The position numbers were made by a program, and so were the translations under genes. Below, one piece after another: positions 25,316-34,108 of a stretch of DNA of 38,559 nt (position 1 is the stretch's first letter; each line of letters opens with the position of its first letter). The notes beneath the pieces were generated by a model. The model did no database searches. It was not told where the DNA came from and saw nothing but the letters and a program-made list of their open reading frames with translations. Origin of the DNA: Oscillospiraceae bacterium (GTDB lineage: Bacteria; Bacillota; Clostridia; Oscillospirales; Ruminococcaceae); the NCBI GenBank assembly GCA_009780025.1, contig WRAV01000020.1, forward strand, positions 1 through 38,559, in the 5' to 3' direction.

Positions 25316-25941
25316 CAGCGCGGAAAATACGGGTTCTTTTCCCGTTCGTGCTGCAGTGTGGTGTGCGGACCGTGGCCGGGATACATCGTGTAGTCGCCAG
25401 GCAGCGCAGTCAGCTTTGCCAAGGTGGCCTTCATGGTGTCGAAGTCGCCGCCCCATAGGTCGCACCTGCCAACGTTCTCTAAGAACACGGTGTCCCCAGA
25501 GAAAATCATGTCCCCGCAGACAAAGCAGATGCTTCCGGGGCTATGGCCAGGGGTCTCCATCACGGTCAGCGTAATTTCGTCCAGCTCGATTTTGTCTCCA
25601 TCCGCGAGTTCTCTGGCCTCGGGAAGGTAGTGATCTTCCCAGTTTAACCCACGCAGCTGGCCCGAAAAGCGCTCTTCGTCAGTAACCATTTCTTTGTCCC
25701 CTCTGCCGATGCAGAGCTCGGTCTCAGGGTATTTCTCCAACAGATACCTCACCCCGCCGTTGTGGTCCCAGTGGCCATGGGTGAGCAAAATGCACTTTAG
25801 CGTGCAGCCCTTTTCTTCGAGGATGTTCGCTATTTTCTCGCCTCCGGCACCGGGGTCAATCAGCGCAGCTGCGCCTTTCTCCGAGATAATGAGGTGGCAG
25901 TTGGTGCCCAGCGTGCCCACCGGGATGATTGTAAGGTTCAT
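25315..25941 (-). CDS. MBL-fold metallohydrolase (glyoxalase II-like)
   Basis: A 208-residue metallo-beta-lactamase-fold hydrolase. Metal ligands are visible in LTHGHWDHNGG (HxHxDH), then METPGHSPGSICFVCG and MIFSGDTVFLENVGRCDL, and a final MYPGHGPHTTL. This set is like hydroxyacylglutathione hydrolase and the YcbL group, so it probably cleaves thioesters. It is translationally coupled to hemZ (TGATG) and follows dtd, as in many Clostridia, apart from the inserted repeat. A GGAGGATG ribosome binding site precedes the ATG. Confidence 0.88.
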   Translation of the reverse strand: MNLTIIPVGTLGTNCHLIISEKGAAALIDPGAGGEKIANILEEKGCTLKCILLTHGHWDHNGGVRYLLEKYPETELCIGRGDKEMVTDEERFSGQLRGLNWEDHYLPEARELADGDKIELDEITLTVMETPGHSPGSICFVCGDMIFSGDTVFLENVGRCDLWGGDFDTMKATLAKLTALPGDYTMYPGHGPHTTLQHEREKNPYFPR

Positions 25942-25971
25942 AGTGCATCCTCCTGTCCGTAAATTATCTTA

Positions 25972-26133
25972 GAACCTGTATTCAATACTCAAGCCGCCCG
26001 CGAGCCGACGATTTTCCCGCTATGCTTCGTCAGTTTTTCTTGGAATGCACAAAGCATTCCTGCAAAAAAATTCCTTGCCTAACGAAAAAATCGCTTCGGC
26101 TCGTGGGCAACTTTCGTTATTGAATACAGGTTC
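25972..26133. mobile_element. Foldback element (MITE-like), copy 1
   Basis: A 162-bp non-coding element with terminal inverted repeats GAACCTGTATTCAATA / TATTGAATACAGGTTC. The interior also pairs: GCGAGCCGA near the left end faces TCGGCTCG near the right, and GGAATGC/GCATTCC form the central hairpin, so the whole unit folds into one long hairpin. It is flanked by a 3-bp duplication TTA (25969-25971 and 26134-26136). The right TTA is the complement of the TAA stop codon of dtd. A second copy lies at 35481-35644. No transposase is encoded, so it must be mobilised from elsewhere; the short T(A/T)A duplication is compatible with an IS5-group enzyme (inference). Confidence 0.8.
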
Positions 26134-26592
26134 TTACTTCTTGGGCATGATTTCGTCGCTGTCAAGTATTATAGTGACCGGACCGTTGTTTTGGATGTCC
26201 ACAAGCATCTTGGCACCGAACACCCCGGTCTTCACCGGAACACCCTTGGCCTGCACGACCTCCACAAAATAGTCAAAGAGGGCGCTTGCCCGACCAGGCT
26301 CCATTGACTCTATAAAGGAGGGCCGCCGCCCTTTTTTGGCGTTTGCGTAAAGAGTAAAGTTGGAGATGAGCAGGCACTCCCCCCCGACGTCGAGCAGTGA
26401 AAGATTCATCTGGTTGTTTTCGTCTTCAAAAATGCGCAGCTCTACCATTTTGGCGGCTAGGTAATCGGCCTGTTTTTCGCCGTCTTCCTGGCCAAAGCCG
26501 ACAAGGGCAGCCAGCCCCTGCCCTATCTCCCGGCGCTCCTGGCTTTCAATTGTGACCGCACCAGAGCTCACACGTTGTAAAATTATCCTCAT
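26134..26592 (-). CDS. dtd: D-aminoacyl-tRNA deacylase
   Basis: Removes D-amino acids (and glycine mischarged on tRNA-Ala) from tRNA. The 152-residue length is standard. The start MRIILQRVSSGAVTIE, the middle ISNFTLYANAKKGRRPSF and the end VKTGVFGAKMLVDIQNNGPVTIIL match the family; the last contains the Gly-cisPro motif (GPVT). The usual SQFTL motif reads SNFTL here, a conservative change seen in relatives. The gene follows relA by 14 bases. Its TAA stop codon coincides with the target duplication of the foldback element. Confidence 0.95.
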   Translation of the reverse strand: MRIILQRVSSGAVTIESQERREIGQGLAALVGFGQEDGEKQADYLAAKMVELRIFEDENNQMNLSLLDVGGECLLISNFTLYANAKKGRRPSFIESMEPGRASALFDYFVEVVQAKGVPVKTGVFGAKMLVDIQNNGPVTIILDSDEIMPKK

Positions 26593-26606
26593 GGTCTGTT
26601 CCTCGC

Positions 26607-28787
26607 TTACTGCTTTGTCCGCTCAACCCGATCAACCCCGGATATTTTGCAGAGAGTTTTGACAATATGCTCGAGCTGCTCAACGCTGTGGGTGCCGATG
26701 GTAATTTGTATCGTTGCCCCCTCCTGCGCGATAAGCGCGTAGACGGGCACATGCATGTTGTTGAGGGCAACACTTATATCCACGAGCATACCGTCGCGAT
26801 CCTTAGCAAAAATTTCTACTGTTGATTTAAAAACCTCCCGCTCGGAGGTACTCGACCACTCGCATGAAACCCATCGACCGGCATTGTCCGGGTTGTTGTC
26901 CACGTTGGTGCAGTCCTGCTTGTGAACGGAAACACCGTGCCCACGGGTGACAAGCCCGATAATCGGATCTCCCGGTAGAGGACTGCAGCACTGAGAGAAC
27001 TTTACCAGGCAGTTGTCCAGCCCTTCCACAATAACCCCGGAAGACGCCTTCTTGGGTTTTATTGCTGCGGCTTTTTCCAGCTGTTTGCGTAGTTTTTCTT
27101 CTTCGGCTTCGGGATCCTTGTAGAGCTTTGTGTACAGCTCCTTCACACGCGGCATTATATTGGAGAGCGTTATTCCGCCGTAGCCAAGCGCCGCCAAGAA
27201 CTCGTCAACCGTGTTGAGCTTCTGGCTTTTGGTCAGCTTGGCTAGGAAGATTTCCATCTCTTTGCTGTCGAGCAGGACGCTGTTGCGCCTAAACTCTTTT
27301 TCCAGCTCTGCTCTGCCCTGGGCAATGTTCTCTTCCCGGCGCTCCCTTTTGAACCACGCGCGTATCTTGCTGCGTGTAGAGGCCGTCTTGACAAAGGCTA
27401 TCCAATCCCGGTTAGGGCCGGCGTCTTTGGCTTTTGTGGTCATTATGCTTATTATCTGCCCGCTCTGAACTTGAGTGTCCAGCGAAACCATTCGCCCATC
27501 TATCTTTGCGCCGATTGTGCGGTTGCCGACCTCGGTGTGTATGGCGTAGGCAAAGTCGATTACTGAGGCCCCGGCCGGCAGGGCGATAACATCGCCCTTG
27601 GGGGTGAATACGTATACCTCATCCGCAGTGAGGTCGCTCTTTATCGAGCCCAAAATATCTTGCACATCCACCGAATCCTTTTGAGATTCCAGCAGCTGGC
27701 GCACCCAGGCTATTTTGTCTTCCAGAGAGTCTTTACCCTTTTTCCCTGTGCCCGGCCCTACTTTGTACTTCCAGTGGGCGGCAATGCCGTACTCGGCCAT
27801 CTGGTGCATCTCCCAGGTGCGTATCTGCACCTCGAAGGGTGTGGCCGACTTATTAAAAACCGTGGTGTGCAGACTCTGGTACATATTGGCCTTTGGGGTG
27901 GAGATGTAGTCCTTAAAGCGGTTGGCTAATGGCTGGAAGATATCGTGCACTTCTCCCAGAACATGATAGCATTCTGTGGCTGTATCTACCAGCACGCGGA
28001 TAGCGTAAACGTCAAAAATCTCGTCGTACGAGCGGCCCTGCATATACACCTTGCGGTAGATGCTATATACGCTCTTTATACGCCCTTCGATGGACAGGTT
28101 TTGATAGTCGCCCTCAAGGCGTTCGCTCAATTTGCTTTTTATATCGGCCAAGAATTTTTCTCGTTCTTTTTGGCCTGTGCGCAAAAACAGGGCTATCTCT
28201 TCGTACGCAACGGGGTCAAGGTATACCAGCGAGATATCTTCAAGCTCGTCTTTTATTGCGCGCATACCCAGGCGGCTGGCTATTGGGGCATATACTTCCA
28301 TTGTCTCTAGGGCTTTGTCTCTGCGCTTTTGCTCTGCGACAAACTCTATAGTGCGCATATTGTGCAACCTGTCCGCCAGCTTGATGATGATTACCCGCAC
28401 ATCTCTGGCCATGGCGATAAGCATTTTGCGCACGTTTTCGGCTTGGTGCTCTTCTCGGGAAGAGAACGGCACTAGGCTAAGCTTGGTGACCCCGTCTACC
28501 AAGGCGGCGGTCTCTTCTCCAAAGTGGTCGCGCACTTCTTCCAGCGTTATCTCGGTGTCCTCTACTACGTCGTGTAAAACCGCAGCCATTATAGATTCTG
28601 TGTCCATGCCCAAGCCCGCAAGTATTACAGCCACCTCAATCGGGTGAGAGATATAAGGCTCCCCCGATTTGCGCAGCTGTCCTTTGTGTGCGGCGTCGGC
28701 TATCTGGTACGCGTGCCGAATCCTGTCTTCGTCACACTGGCCGTCATTTTGTTTTATAATCACTAACAGATCGTCAATGGAGTGCAA
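26607..28787 (-). CDS. relA: Bifunctional (p)ppGpp synthetase/hydrolase RelA/SpoT (Rel)
   Basis: Makes and degrades the stringent-response alarmone. The 726 residues carry four domains in order. An HD hydrolase domain has YISHPIEVA, HDVVEDTEI and KLADRLHNMRT. A synthetase domain has GRIKSVYSIYRK, RFKDYISTPKANMYQSLHTTV and FEVQIRTWEMH. A TGS domain has VYVFTPKGDVIALPAGASVIDFAYAIHTEVG, and a C-terminal ACT domain has VEIFAKDRDGMLVDISVALN. The RFKD charge pattern and the intact HD motif fit a bifunctional Firmicutes Rel. The start codon is TTG with GGTGAAG upstream. recJ lies 19 bases upstream; apt, which commonly stands between them in Bacillus, is absent. Confidence 0.96.
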   Translation of the reverse strand: MHSIDDLLVIIKQNDGQCDEDRIRHAYQIADAAHKGQLRKSGEPYISHPIEVAVILAGLGMDTESIMAAVLHDVVEDTEITLEEVRDHFGEETAALVDGVTKLSLVPFSSREEHQAENVRKMLIAMARDVRVIIIKLADRLHNMRTIEFVAEQKRRDKALETMEVYAPIASRLGMRAIKDELEDISLVYLDPVAYEEIALFLRTGQKEREKFLADIKSKLSERLEGDYQNLSIEGRIKSVYSIYRKVYMQGRSYDEIFDVYAIRVLVDTATECYHVLGEVHDIFQPLANRFKDYISTPKANMYQSLHTTVFNKSATPFEVQIRTWEMHQMAEYGIAAHWKYKVGPGTGKKGKDSLEDKIAWVRQLLESQKDSVDVQDILGSIKSDLTADEVYVFTPKGDVIALPAGASVIDFAYAIHTEVGNRTIGAKIDGRMVSLDTQVQSGQIISIMTTKAKDAGPNRDWIAFVKTASTRSKIRAWFKRERREENIAQGRAELEKEFRRNSVLLDSKEMEIFLAKLTKSQKLNTVDEFLAALGYGGITLSNIMPRVKELYTKLYKDPEAEEEKLRKQLEKAAAIKPKKASSGVIVEGLDNCLVKFSQCCSPLPGDPIIGLVTRGHGVSVHKQDCTNVDNNPDNAGRWVSCEWSSTSEREVFKSTVEIFAKDRDGMLVDISVALNNMHVPVYALIAQEGATIQITIGTHSVEQLEHIVKTLCKISGVDRVERTKQ

Positions 28788-28806
28788 CGCTTCACCAACT
28801 TACATT

Positions 28807-30852
28807 TCAGTTATGTATCGGAGCTTTGGGAGCAAGTCCCCGCAGTATAGCCGAGTCTTCAAGGTCTACTTTGGGCGGGTTTGGCGTGCAGACAACCCGG
28901 CAGCTCCCGTCTATTTGGGCAAGTCCCATTTCAGCAAGTACATCTAGGGTCACGAGCACCTTTGCGTAACTTATCCCGCTCTCCCGGAGTCTGTAGTACA
29001 GCTCGGTGGGGCCGTGGCGGTAGCTCTGCTCCTTGCGCAGAAAGCGGTACACGGTGGCAATCTCTTCCCTGTCGGGGAGCAAGTCCACTTCGCCGCCGCC
29101 TTCCCTTCGGATAAAGCAGGCGTAAGCCTCGCTGTCTAAGATAAGCGCCTCCTGATCGATGCCACTGCGGCGCAGATCTCGCACAATAATCGAAATTTGC
29201 CGCTTGCCTTGGTATTCGGAAAGGGAGACATTGGCTACGATGTCAACCATATCTCCGATGCTGTAAGGGAAGTTTTCAGCGCTCATCCTAAAGTAGAGAA
29301 CAGTAATGCTTAGCCCTTCGCCCGTGAGTCCAATTCGTATATGCTTCCCCTGAGAGATCGGCGTAATCCGCTCAATCTTAAGCTCGTTGAGCAAAAAGCA
29401 GGGGTAGCTGTTTCCCGCGCCAAAGGGCTCAATCATAGAGAGGGCGGCTATATCCGGGCCGCTTATCTCACTGGGTAGCAAGGGGCAGTCGACTTCAATG
29501 CTCATGGGTGGCATCTGGCGGTAGTGTTTCTGCGCATACGCTTGCATAGCATCGTAAAAGGCTTCGTAATCCTCCCGCAGGAGGGTCATGCCCGCAGCTA
29601 AAGGGTGCCCGCCAAAGCGGGTGAGGTGCTCACTGCATGAGCTGACAGCTTCTATCATCGAAAATCCCGGGACACTTCTTGCGCTGCCGCGGGCTTCTCG
29701 CTCGTCCAGCGAAAGCAGGATTGACGGCTTGCCGGTACGCTCCATTATCCGGGAGGCGACGATTCCCACCACCCCGTGGTGCCAGTTTTCACCGGAAACG
29801 ATCAGCACCCGCTCCCGCAAGAGGTCAGGGTTTGCGGCTATTTTCGCGCAGGCCTGCTCGAACATGGCGTCTTCAATTTCCTTGCGCTTAACATTGAACT
29901 CGTCCATCTGCCCGGCAATGTTCCAAGCATAGGCGAAGTCGTCGGTCAGCAGCAGCTCTATGGCTTCGTCCACCGGGCCCATTCGGCCCACCGCGTTTAT
30001 TCGTGGAACGATGGTGAACGACACTGTTTCGGTGGTTATTGCTTTGCCGGTGGCGCCTACCTTTTCAAGCAGGGCGCTAAGGCCCACACGCTCGGCGTCG
30101 GCCAGGTGCGCAAGTCCCGCACGCACTATGGTGCGGTTTTCCCCTACCAGAGGTACGACGTCGGCTACCGTACCTATCATTACAAGGTCGGCATAGTGCT
30201 CGAGAATCTCTTCACCGGTCTCGTCCTCTTCCAGGGCGCAGACCAGCTTGAAGGCCACACCAACCCCCGAGAGCTCGGTAAGGCCGCTTTCGCAGTCGGC
30301 TCTGTGTGGGTTGACAACCGCCACAGCAGCCGGCATTATCTCCGGGGGAGCGTGGTGGTCGGTGATAACAGCTTCCATCCCCAAGCCGGAGGCGTACTCT
30401 ATTTCTTTATAGCTGGAGATGCCGTTGTCCACCGTGATTATAAGACTAACGCCCTGGCTGTGCAAAAAGTCCACGGCAGCAGTGCTTAGACCATAGCCAT
30501 CCTTTTCCCGCTCGGGAACGCTGTATATAACGTCTGCCCCCACTGCCTGCAGGTAGCTTGTCATAAGGGCTGTGGCGGTTACTCCATCGCAGTCGTAGTC
30601 GCCAAACACTGCGATTTTTTCGCCTTCTTCTATAGCTTGCCTGATGCGAGCCACCGCTTTTTCCATATCCTTCATGCGGTATGGGCTGGCAAGTGCACCG
30701 GCCTCGCCGGCAAGGGTCTTCGCCGCCTCGGGCGTTGTGTGACCCCTGGCGCAGAGCACGCGGGAGAGCAAAATGGGCAGACCGGCCTTCTCGCTCAGCT
30801 GCCCGGCTGCCTGCTCGTCCTGATGCCTAATATTCCACCGTTTGATTGGCAC
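28807..30852 (-). CDS. recJ: Single-stranded-DNA-specific exonuclease RecJ
   Basis: A 5-prime to 3-prime exonuclease for recombination and mismatch repair. DHH-domain motifs are VFGDYDCDGVTATALM near residue 80, TVDNGISS, VITDHHAPPE, and the DHHA1-domain FGGHPLAAGMTL near residue 420. An OB-fold region (VDIVANVSLSEYQGKRQISIIVRDLR) follows. After it comes a further 100-residue C-terminal segment (EEIATVYRFLRKEQSY to the end) that looks like the extra domain of Firmicutes RecJ. The start is GTG with GGAGGA six bases upstream. The gene is first in the recJ-relA-dtd group. Confidence 0.94.
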   Translation of the reverse strand: MPIKRWNIRHQDEQAAGQLSEKAGLPILLSRVLCARGHTTPEAAKTLAGEAGALASPYRMKDMEKAVARIRQAIEEGEKIAVFGDYDCDGVTATALMTSYLQAVGADVIYSVPEREKDGYGLSTAAVDFLHSQGVSLIITVDNGISSYKEIEYASGLGMEAVITDHHAPPEIMPAAVAVVNPHRADCESGLTELSGVGVAFKLVCALEEDETGEEILEHYADLVMIGTVADVVPLVGENRTIVRAGLAHLADAERVGLSALLEKVGATGKAITTETVSFTIVPRINAVGRMGPVDEAIELLLTDDFAYAWNIAGQMDEFNVKRKEIEDAMFEQACAKIAANPDLLRERVLIVSGENWHHGVVGIVASRIMERTGKPSILLSLDEREARGSARSVPGFSMIEAVSSCSEHLTRFGGHPLAAGMTLLREDYEAFYDAMQAYAQKHYRQMPPMSIEVDCPLLPSEISGPDIAALSMIEPFGAGNSYPCFLLNELKIERITPISQGKHIRIGLTGEGLSITVLYFRMSAENFPYSIGDMVDIVANVSLSEYQGKRQISIIVRDLRRSGIDQEALILDSEAYACFIRREGGGEVDLLPDREEIATVYRFLRKEQSYRHGPTELYYRLRESGISYAKVLVTLDVLAEMGLAQIDGSCRVVCTPNPPKVDLEDSAILRGLAPKAPIHN

Positions 30853-30915
30853 AGATGTTCCTCCGCTGATGGTTGTTGGGAATTGTAAAACAGGAATTCG
30901 TAGTGTATTACTATT

Positions 30916-31551
30916 TTACCCCAAAACGAGAGAATTTGCAAATGCCAAGTACAAAGCCGCCTCAATGAATGCGCTGAGGGCGCACAGGCCCAGCGCAAAG
31001 GCATGAACCGTGCAGTGTGTCCGCAAGGAGAGCGGCTGGGCAGCCTTATCCGCGTCCGGGCGCAGAGTAGCGAAAAAACTGCCCGAAAAGCGGAGCGCCT
31101 GCCTGCAGCAAATGAGTATCGCAAGGGTGGAGAGCAGCATTCCCGGCAGCATGAGTACACCTACAACGCCTGCGGCCTGAGTGCCGTAGCGCAGATAGAG
31201 CGAAGCCGCTGAAAACCCAAATCCTAGCCCCCGCACAAGTGGCACCGCCAGAATTACAGGCTGGGCTATGGCGCAAAACCCAGCTACAAAGACTGCCCCC
31301 ACAAATAGCAGTGATGAACCAAATGCTGAGATAAAGTTCTCGTACAGCCCGGCCTGGGCCCGGCCGGCTATAAACCCGCCCACCAGCCGCTCAAGCAGGC
31401 CTAGAGTGTCGTGCCCCGCCCCACGCAGCAACATTACCCCCAGGATCATGCCCGCTACAAACAGAGTTCCAAGGGCGATTAACGTGTTGTTTTTCTTGGT
31501 GTAGTGCGCTAGGTAACGGGCGTAGTATCTGCGTTTTGCGCTTGTGGCCAT
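30916..31551 (-). CDS. spoIIM: Stage II sporulation protein M
   Basis: A membrane component of the SpoIIDMP machine that thins septal peptidoglycan and drives engulfment of the forespore. The 211 residues include about five membrane segments: TLIALGTLFVAGMILGVML near residue 25, SLLFVGAVFVAGFCAIAQPVIL in the middle, and GVLMLPGMLLSTLAILICCRQALRF later. The short basic N-terminus AKRRYYARYLAHYTKKNN is usual. Its ribosome binding site (GGGGGA) lies inside a stem described separately, so translation may be controlled. In the sporulation network it is transcribed by sigma-E; I cannot point to a clean sigma-E promoter here. Confidence 0.85.
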   Translation of the reverse strand: MATSAKRRYYARYLAHYTKKNNTLIALGTLFVAGMILGVMLLRGAGHDTLGLLERLVGGFIAGRAQAGLYENFISAFGSSLLFVGAVFVAGFCAIAQPVILAVPLVRGLGFGFSAASLYLRYGTQAAGVVGVLMLPGMLLSTLAILICCRQALRFSGSFFATLRPDADKAAQPLSLRTHCTVHAFALGLCALSAFIEAALYLAFANSLVLG

Positions 31552-31554
31552 AAG

Positions 31555-31606
31555 CTAGTCCCCCAACAGTTGATGCTAATGTATATGTGTCGGGGGCGGG
31601 GACTAG
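31555..31606 (-). promoter_or_regulatory. Leader hairpin hiding the spoIIM ribosome binding site
   Basis: On the minus strand CTAGTCCCC (31598-31606) pairs perfectly with GGGGACTAG (31555-31563), which contains the Shine-Dalgarno bases and ends four bases before the spoIIM ATG (start at 31551). The loop is 34 bases. Such a fold would block ribosome access unless opened. The remainder of the 170-bp gap (31607-31722) has no gene. Confidence 0.5.
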
Positions 31607-31722
31607 TACCGCAGCGGCGCGATTGTTAGGGCGATCACAGGTCTCCCCTTCATTTCAAAGGATTGTAAAAATCTGGCGAGACGTGTAGAGTATTGTACGC
31701 AATGTACAGCTACGCCTAATGC

Positions 31723-32652
31723 TTATACTCCGAACAACACAATCGCTACAAGCATGGCTACAATCAGCGCCCAGTACGTTAATCGAAATGCTATAGATTC
31801 CTTTGGCAAGTCTTTTTTAGCAATATGATTATGTTGATTGTGTTTCCAAAACTTCTTTGCACAAATGACCGCAAGTGGAATCAGGATTGCAACGATAATT
31901 CCCATGATTATTAAATATGTTGGCATAAATGCTTCGTACTCGGCTTGGCTACTTACAAAGTTTACAGGATGCAAGCCCCAACGCCCGTTCACAATAGCGT
32001 GGTGTATAACAGGCGCCCATATAGAGCGGGTAATGTATATCAATGGAGCATATAAAAATATGCCCGAAAACGTGGTATCAGCTACCGAAACAATGCCCCC
32101 ATGTATCAACCCAAAGAATAATCCTGTTGCAAGAGCAATCTTCCAAAATGAAACATTATGGTTACGATATTCACCCCAAAGAACACCACGGAACACAAAC
32201 TCTTCAAATATGGTTGCAATAATAGCCCCCATCAAAAAATATTGCCATACAGCTAAACTTGAAGATGGCATTTGCACATCGCCCAGCAAAAAGGGAATCG
32301 CAAGCCCCAACAAGCTATATGTTTGAGCAAAAGCCAAAGTGATGATGGATATATAAAGTGCATTTTTCCAACTTAGTGAGCGTATAGACAGCATCTCTGT
32401 CACAGAGCGTTTTTCGCAAAATTTGACATGCAGCAAATAGATTATACCCGGAACAATAAAAATAACTTGTGCAATTAAAGATGTTAAAACCGGGCCAATC
32501 TCTCTGTCGATTATATTCCATACAAAAGGCGCTATAAAGTAGGGCGCAAGCAGAATAAAATATATCACATAACCAAACATCAATATATTTGGTTTTACAG
32601 ATGGGCTTTTAGCCTTTGCCGAATAGCCTTTCGATGTAGTTTCTTGCTTCAT
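31723..32652 (-). CDS. CPBP family intramembrane protease, AT-rich
   Basis: A 309-residue membrane protein with about eight hydrophobic segments. The CPBP (Abi/CAAX-type II) motifs are present: FEEFVFRGVLWGEYRN (EExxxR with the catalytic glutamate pair), ATGLFFGLIHGGIV (FxxxH) and VIHHAIVNG (HxxxN). Members cleave prenylated proteins or bacteriocin leaders, or give self-immunity. I chose the ATG at 32652 because AGGAG lies eight bases upstream; an ATG at 32718 would overlap the maturase. The gene is poorer in GC than its neighbours and directly follows the SCIFF precursor and maturase, so a role in SCIFF processing or export is plausible but unproven. Confidence 0.82.
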   Translation of the reverse strand: MKQETTSKGYSAKAKSPSVKPNILMFGYVIYFILLAPYFIAPFVWNIIDREIGPVLTSLIAQVIFIVPGIIYLLHVKFCEKRSVTEMLSIRSLSWKNALYISIITLAFAQTYSLLGLAIPFLLGDVQMPSSSLAVWQYFLMGAIIATIFEEFVFRGVLWGEYRNHNVSFWKIALATGLFFGLIHGGIVSVADTTFSGIFLYAPLIYITRSIWAPVIHHAIVNGRWGLHPVNFVSSQAEYEAFMPTYLIIMGIIVAILIPLAVICAKKFWKHNQHNHIAKKDLPKESIAFRLTYWALIVAMLVAIVLFGV

Positions 32653-32707
32653 TGCTTCATCTCCTAATATAACATTTTCTGCGTCGAGAACACAGCGGGA
32701 TGCGCAC

Positions 32708-34063
32708 CTACAAGTCAAGCTGTGCAGCTTTTAGAGCTATGGCGCACTCCAGCCGCTTTTTTTCCATATCACAGGAGATGATATGCGGGCTGAGTATATC
32801 CCCGCGGTAGCTGTAGTTGTTTGCGTTACACCCGCCGGAGCAATAATATTTTGCCCAGCAGTCCCTGCATTCCGGCTTGTGGTAGACGGTGCAGGCGGCA
32901 AAGCGCGCTTTTTTCTCGGCGTCCAGGCTGCCGTCGTATACGCTGCCCATTTTCCACTCTGGCATCCCAACGAATTGGTGGCATGGGTAGACGTCCCCTT
33001 CCGGGGTGACCGCCAGGTACTCGTTGCCGCTGCCGCAGCCGCGCAGCCGCTTGATAGCGCATGGGCCCTGGGCAAGGTCTAGCATGTAGTGGAAAAAGTT
33101 GAGCGTGCCACCTTCCCGGCTGTCTTTCAGCATAAGCTCGGCCAGGTGCTCGTACTCGGCAAATACCTCCGGCAGCTCTCGCTCGGTGAGGGCGTAGGGC
33201 TGTTTTGGGGCGGCGACCACCGGCTCTATGCTCACTTGATCGAATCCCAAACGGTAGAGCTCAAACACATCCTGGGCGAAATCCAGGTTGTGCCTCGTGA
33301 ATGTGCCGCGCAGGTAGTACTCCCCGTCCCGCTCACCGACCAGCTTCCGGAATTTTGGCAGGATACTCTCAAAGCTTCCGCTGCCGTCAACTCGCCTGCG
33401 TACACGGTCGTTTACCTCCTTGCGCCCATCCAAAGAGAGGACTACGTTACTCATTTCCTGGTTGATGTAGTCGGTTATTTCATCGTTTAGGGCCAGGCCG
33501 TTTGTGGTGATTGTAAAGCGGAACCGCTTGCCTGTTTCATTTTCCAACCCTCGCGCGTAGTCCACCACCGACTTCACTGTCTCAATGGCCAGTAGTGGCT
33601 CGCCGCCGAAGAAGTCCACTTCCAGGCTCTCCCGCCCATGAGAGTGGGCAATTAGGTAGTCTATCGCCTTTTTACCGGTCTGGGCGTCCATCAGGCTGCT
33701 GTCGCCGTAGTCGCCATCCCCGGCGAAACAATAGGCACAGCGCAGGTTGCACTGGTGGGCAACATTAAGGCAAAGCGCCTTGACCGGCGATGGCACCAGC
33801 TTGTCCGCAAACAAATCATAGCCGTCCCCTGAGTATAACTCGTCACCATTATACAATTTGTATAGTTCAGCATATGCCTGGGCGAGCTCTTCCGGGGCGA
33901 ATTTGCCTGCCAGCTGTTCAAGCACGGTCTGGGACAGGTTTTCTGTAAGGGGTGGCGAAATATGGTCGAGCAAAACGTACGCCACTTCTGAAACCAGATG
34001 CACTGCGCCACTATTCACATCCAGGACTACTGACTTGCCCATTAGCTGAAATTTATGTATCAT
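32708..34063 (-). CDS. cteB: SCIFF peptide maturase (CteB-type radical SAM/SPASM protein)
   Basis: Installs a thioether cross-link in the SCIFF precursor, by radical SAM chemistry. The N-terminal 80 residues resemble a peptide-recognition (RRE/PqqD-like) domain (LMGKSVVLDVNSGAVHLVS). The radical SAM motif is NVAHQCNLRCAYCF near residue 105, followed by DFFGGEPLL and TITTNGLALND. The SPASM part binds auxiliary clusters through CAIKRLRGCGSGNEYLAVTP, DVYPCHQFVG, CRDCWAKYYCSGGC and the final ISCDMEKKR. The 451-residue length is normal. It starts 35 bases after the precursor stop, behind an attenuator-like hairpin, with GGGTGA as ribosome binding site. Confidence 0.93.
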   Translation of the reverse strand: MIHKFQLMGKSVVLDVNSGAVHLVSEVAYVLLDHISPPLTENLSQTVLEQLAGKFAPEELAQAYAELYKLYNGDELYSGDGYDLFADKLVPSPVKALCLNVAHQCNLRCAYCFAGDGDYGDSSLMDAQTGKKAIDYLIAHSHGRESLEVDFFGGEPLLAIETVKSVVDYARGLENETGKRFRFTITTNGLALNDEITDYINQEMSNVVLSLDGRKEVNDRVRRRVDGSGSFESILPKFRKLVGERDGEYYLRGTFTRHNLDFAQDVFELYRLGFDQVSIEPVVAAPKQPYALTERELPEVFAEYEHLAELMLKDSREGGTLNFFHYMLDLAQGPCAIKRLRGCGSGNEYLAVTPEGDVYPCHQFVGMPEWKMGSVYDGSLDAEKKARFAACTVYHKPECRDCWAKYYCSGGCNANNYSYRGDILSPHIISCDMEKKRLECAIALKAAQLDL

Positions 34064-34084
34064 TGCTTTTTCACCCGTTCAAAG

Positions 34085-34108
34085 GCAAAAGCCCGCCGTT
34101 AGGCGGAC
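34085..34108 (-). terminator. Attenuator hairpin between SCIFF precursor and maturase
   Basis: On the minus strand GTCCGCC, TAAC loop, GGCGGGC form a seven-pair GC-rich stem that includes the stop codon of the precursor gene and is followed by TTTTGCCTTTG. It has the geometry of a weak intrinsic terminator. It would let most transcripts end after the peptide and a minority read on into the maturase, giving an excess of substrate over enzyme. Confidence 0.55.

Noticed and set aside
25315-25465. N-terminal extension of HemZ by 50 residues
   Set aside because: The extension lies inside the MBL gene; the ATG at 25315 overlapping its stop gives the normal HemZ start.
26045-26272. Open frame starting MHKAFLQKN, similar to one at 35554-35754
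   Set aside because: Both frames lie mostly inside the two foldback elements and are similar only because the DNA is repeated. No ribosome binding site, and the frames run into dtd and tgt on the opposite strand.
29776-30489. 237-codon open frame antisense to recJ
   Set aside because: recJ motifs on the other strand are clear throughout; the antisense product shows no domain.
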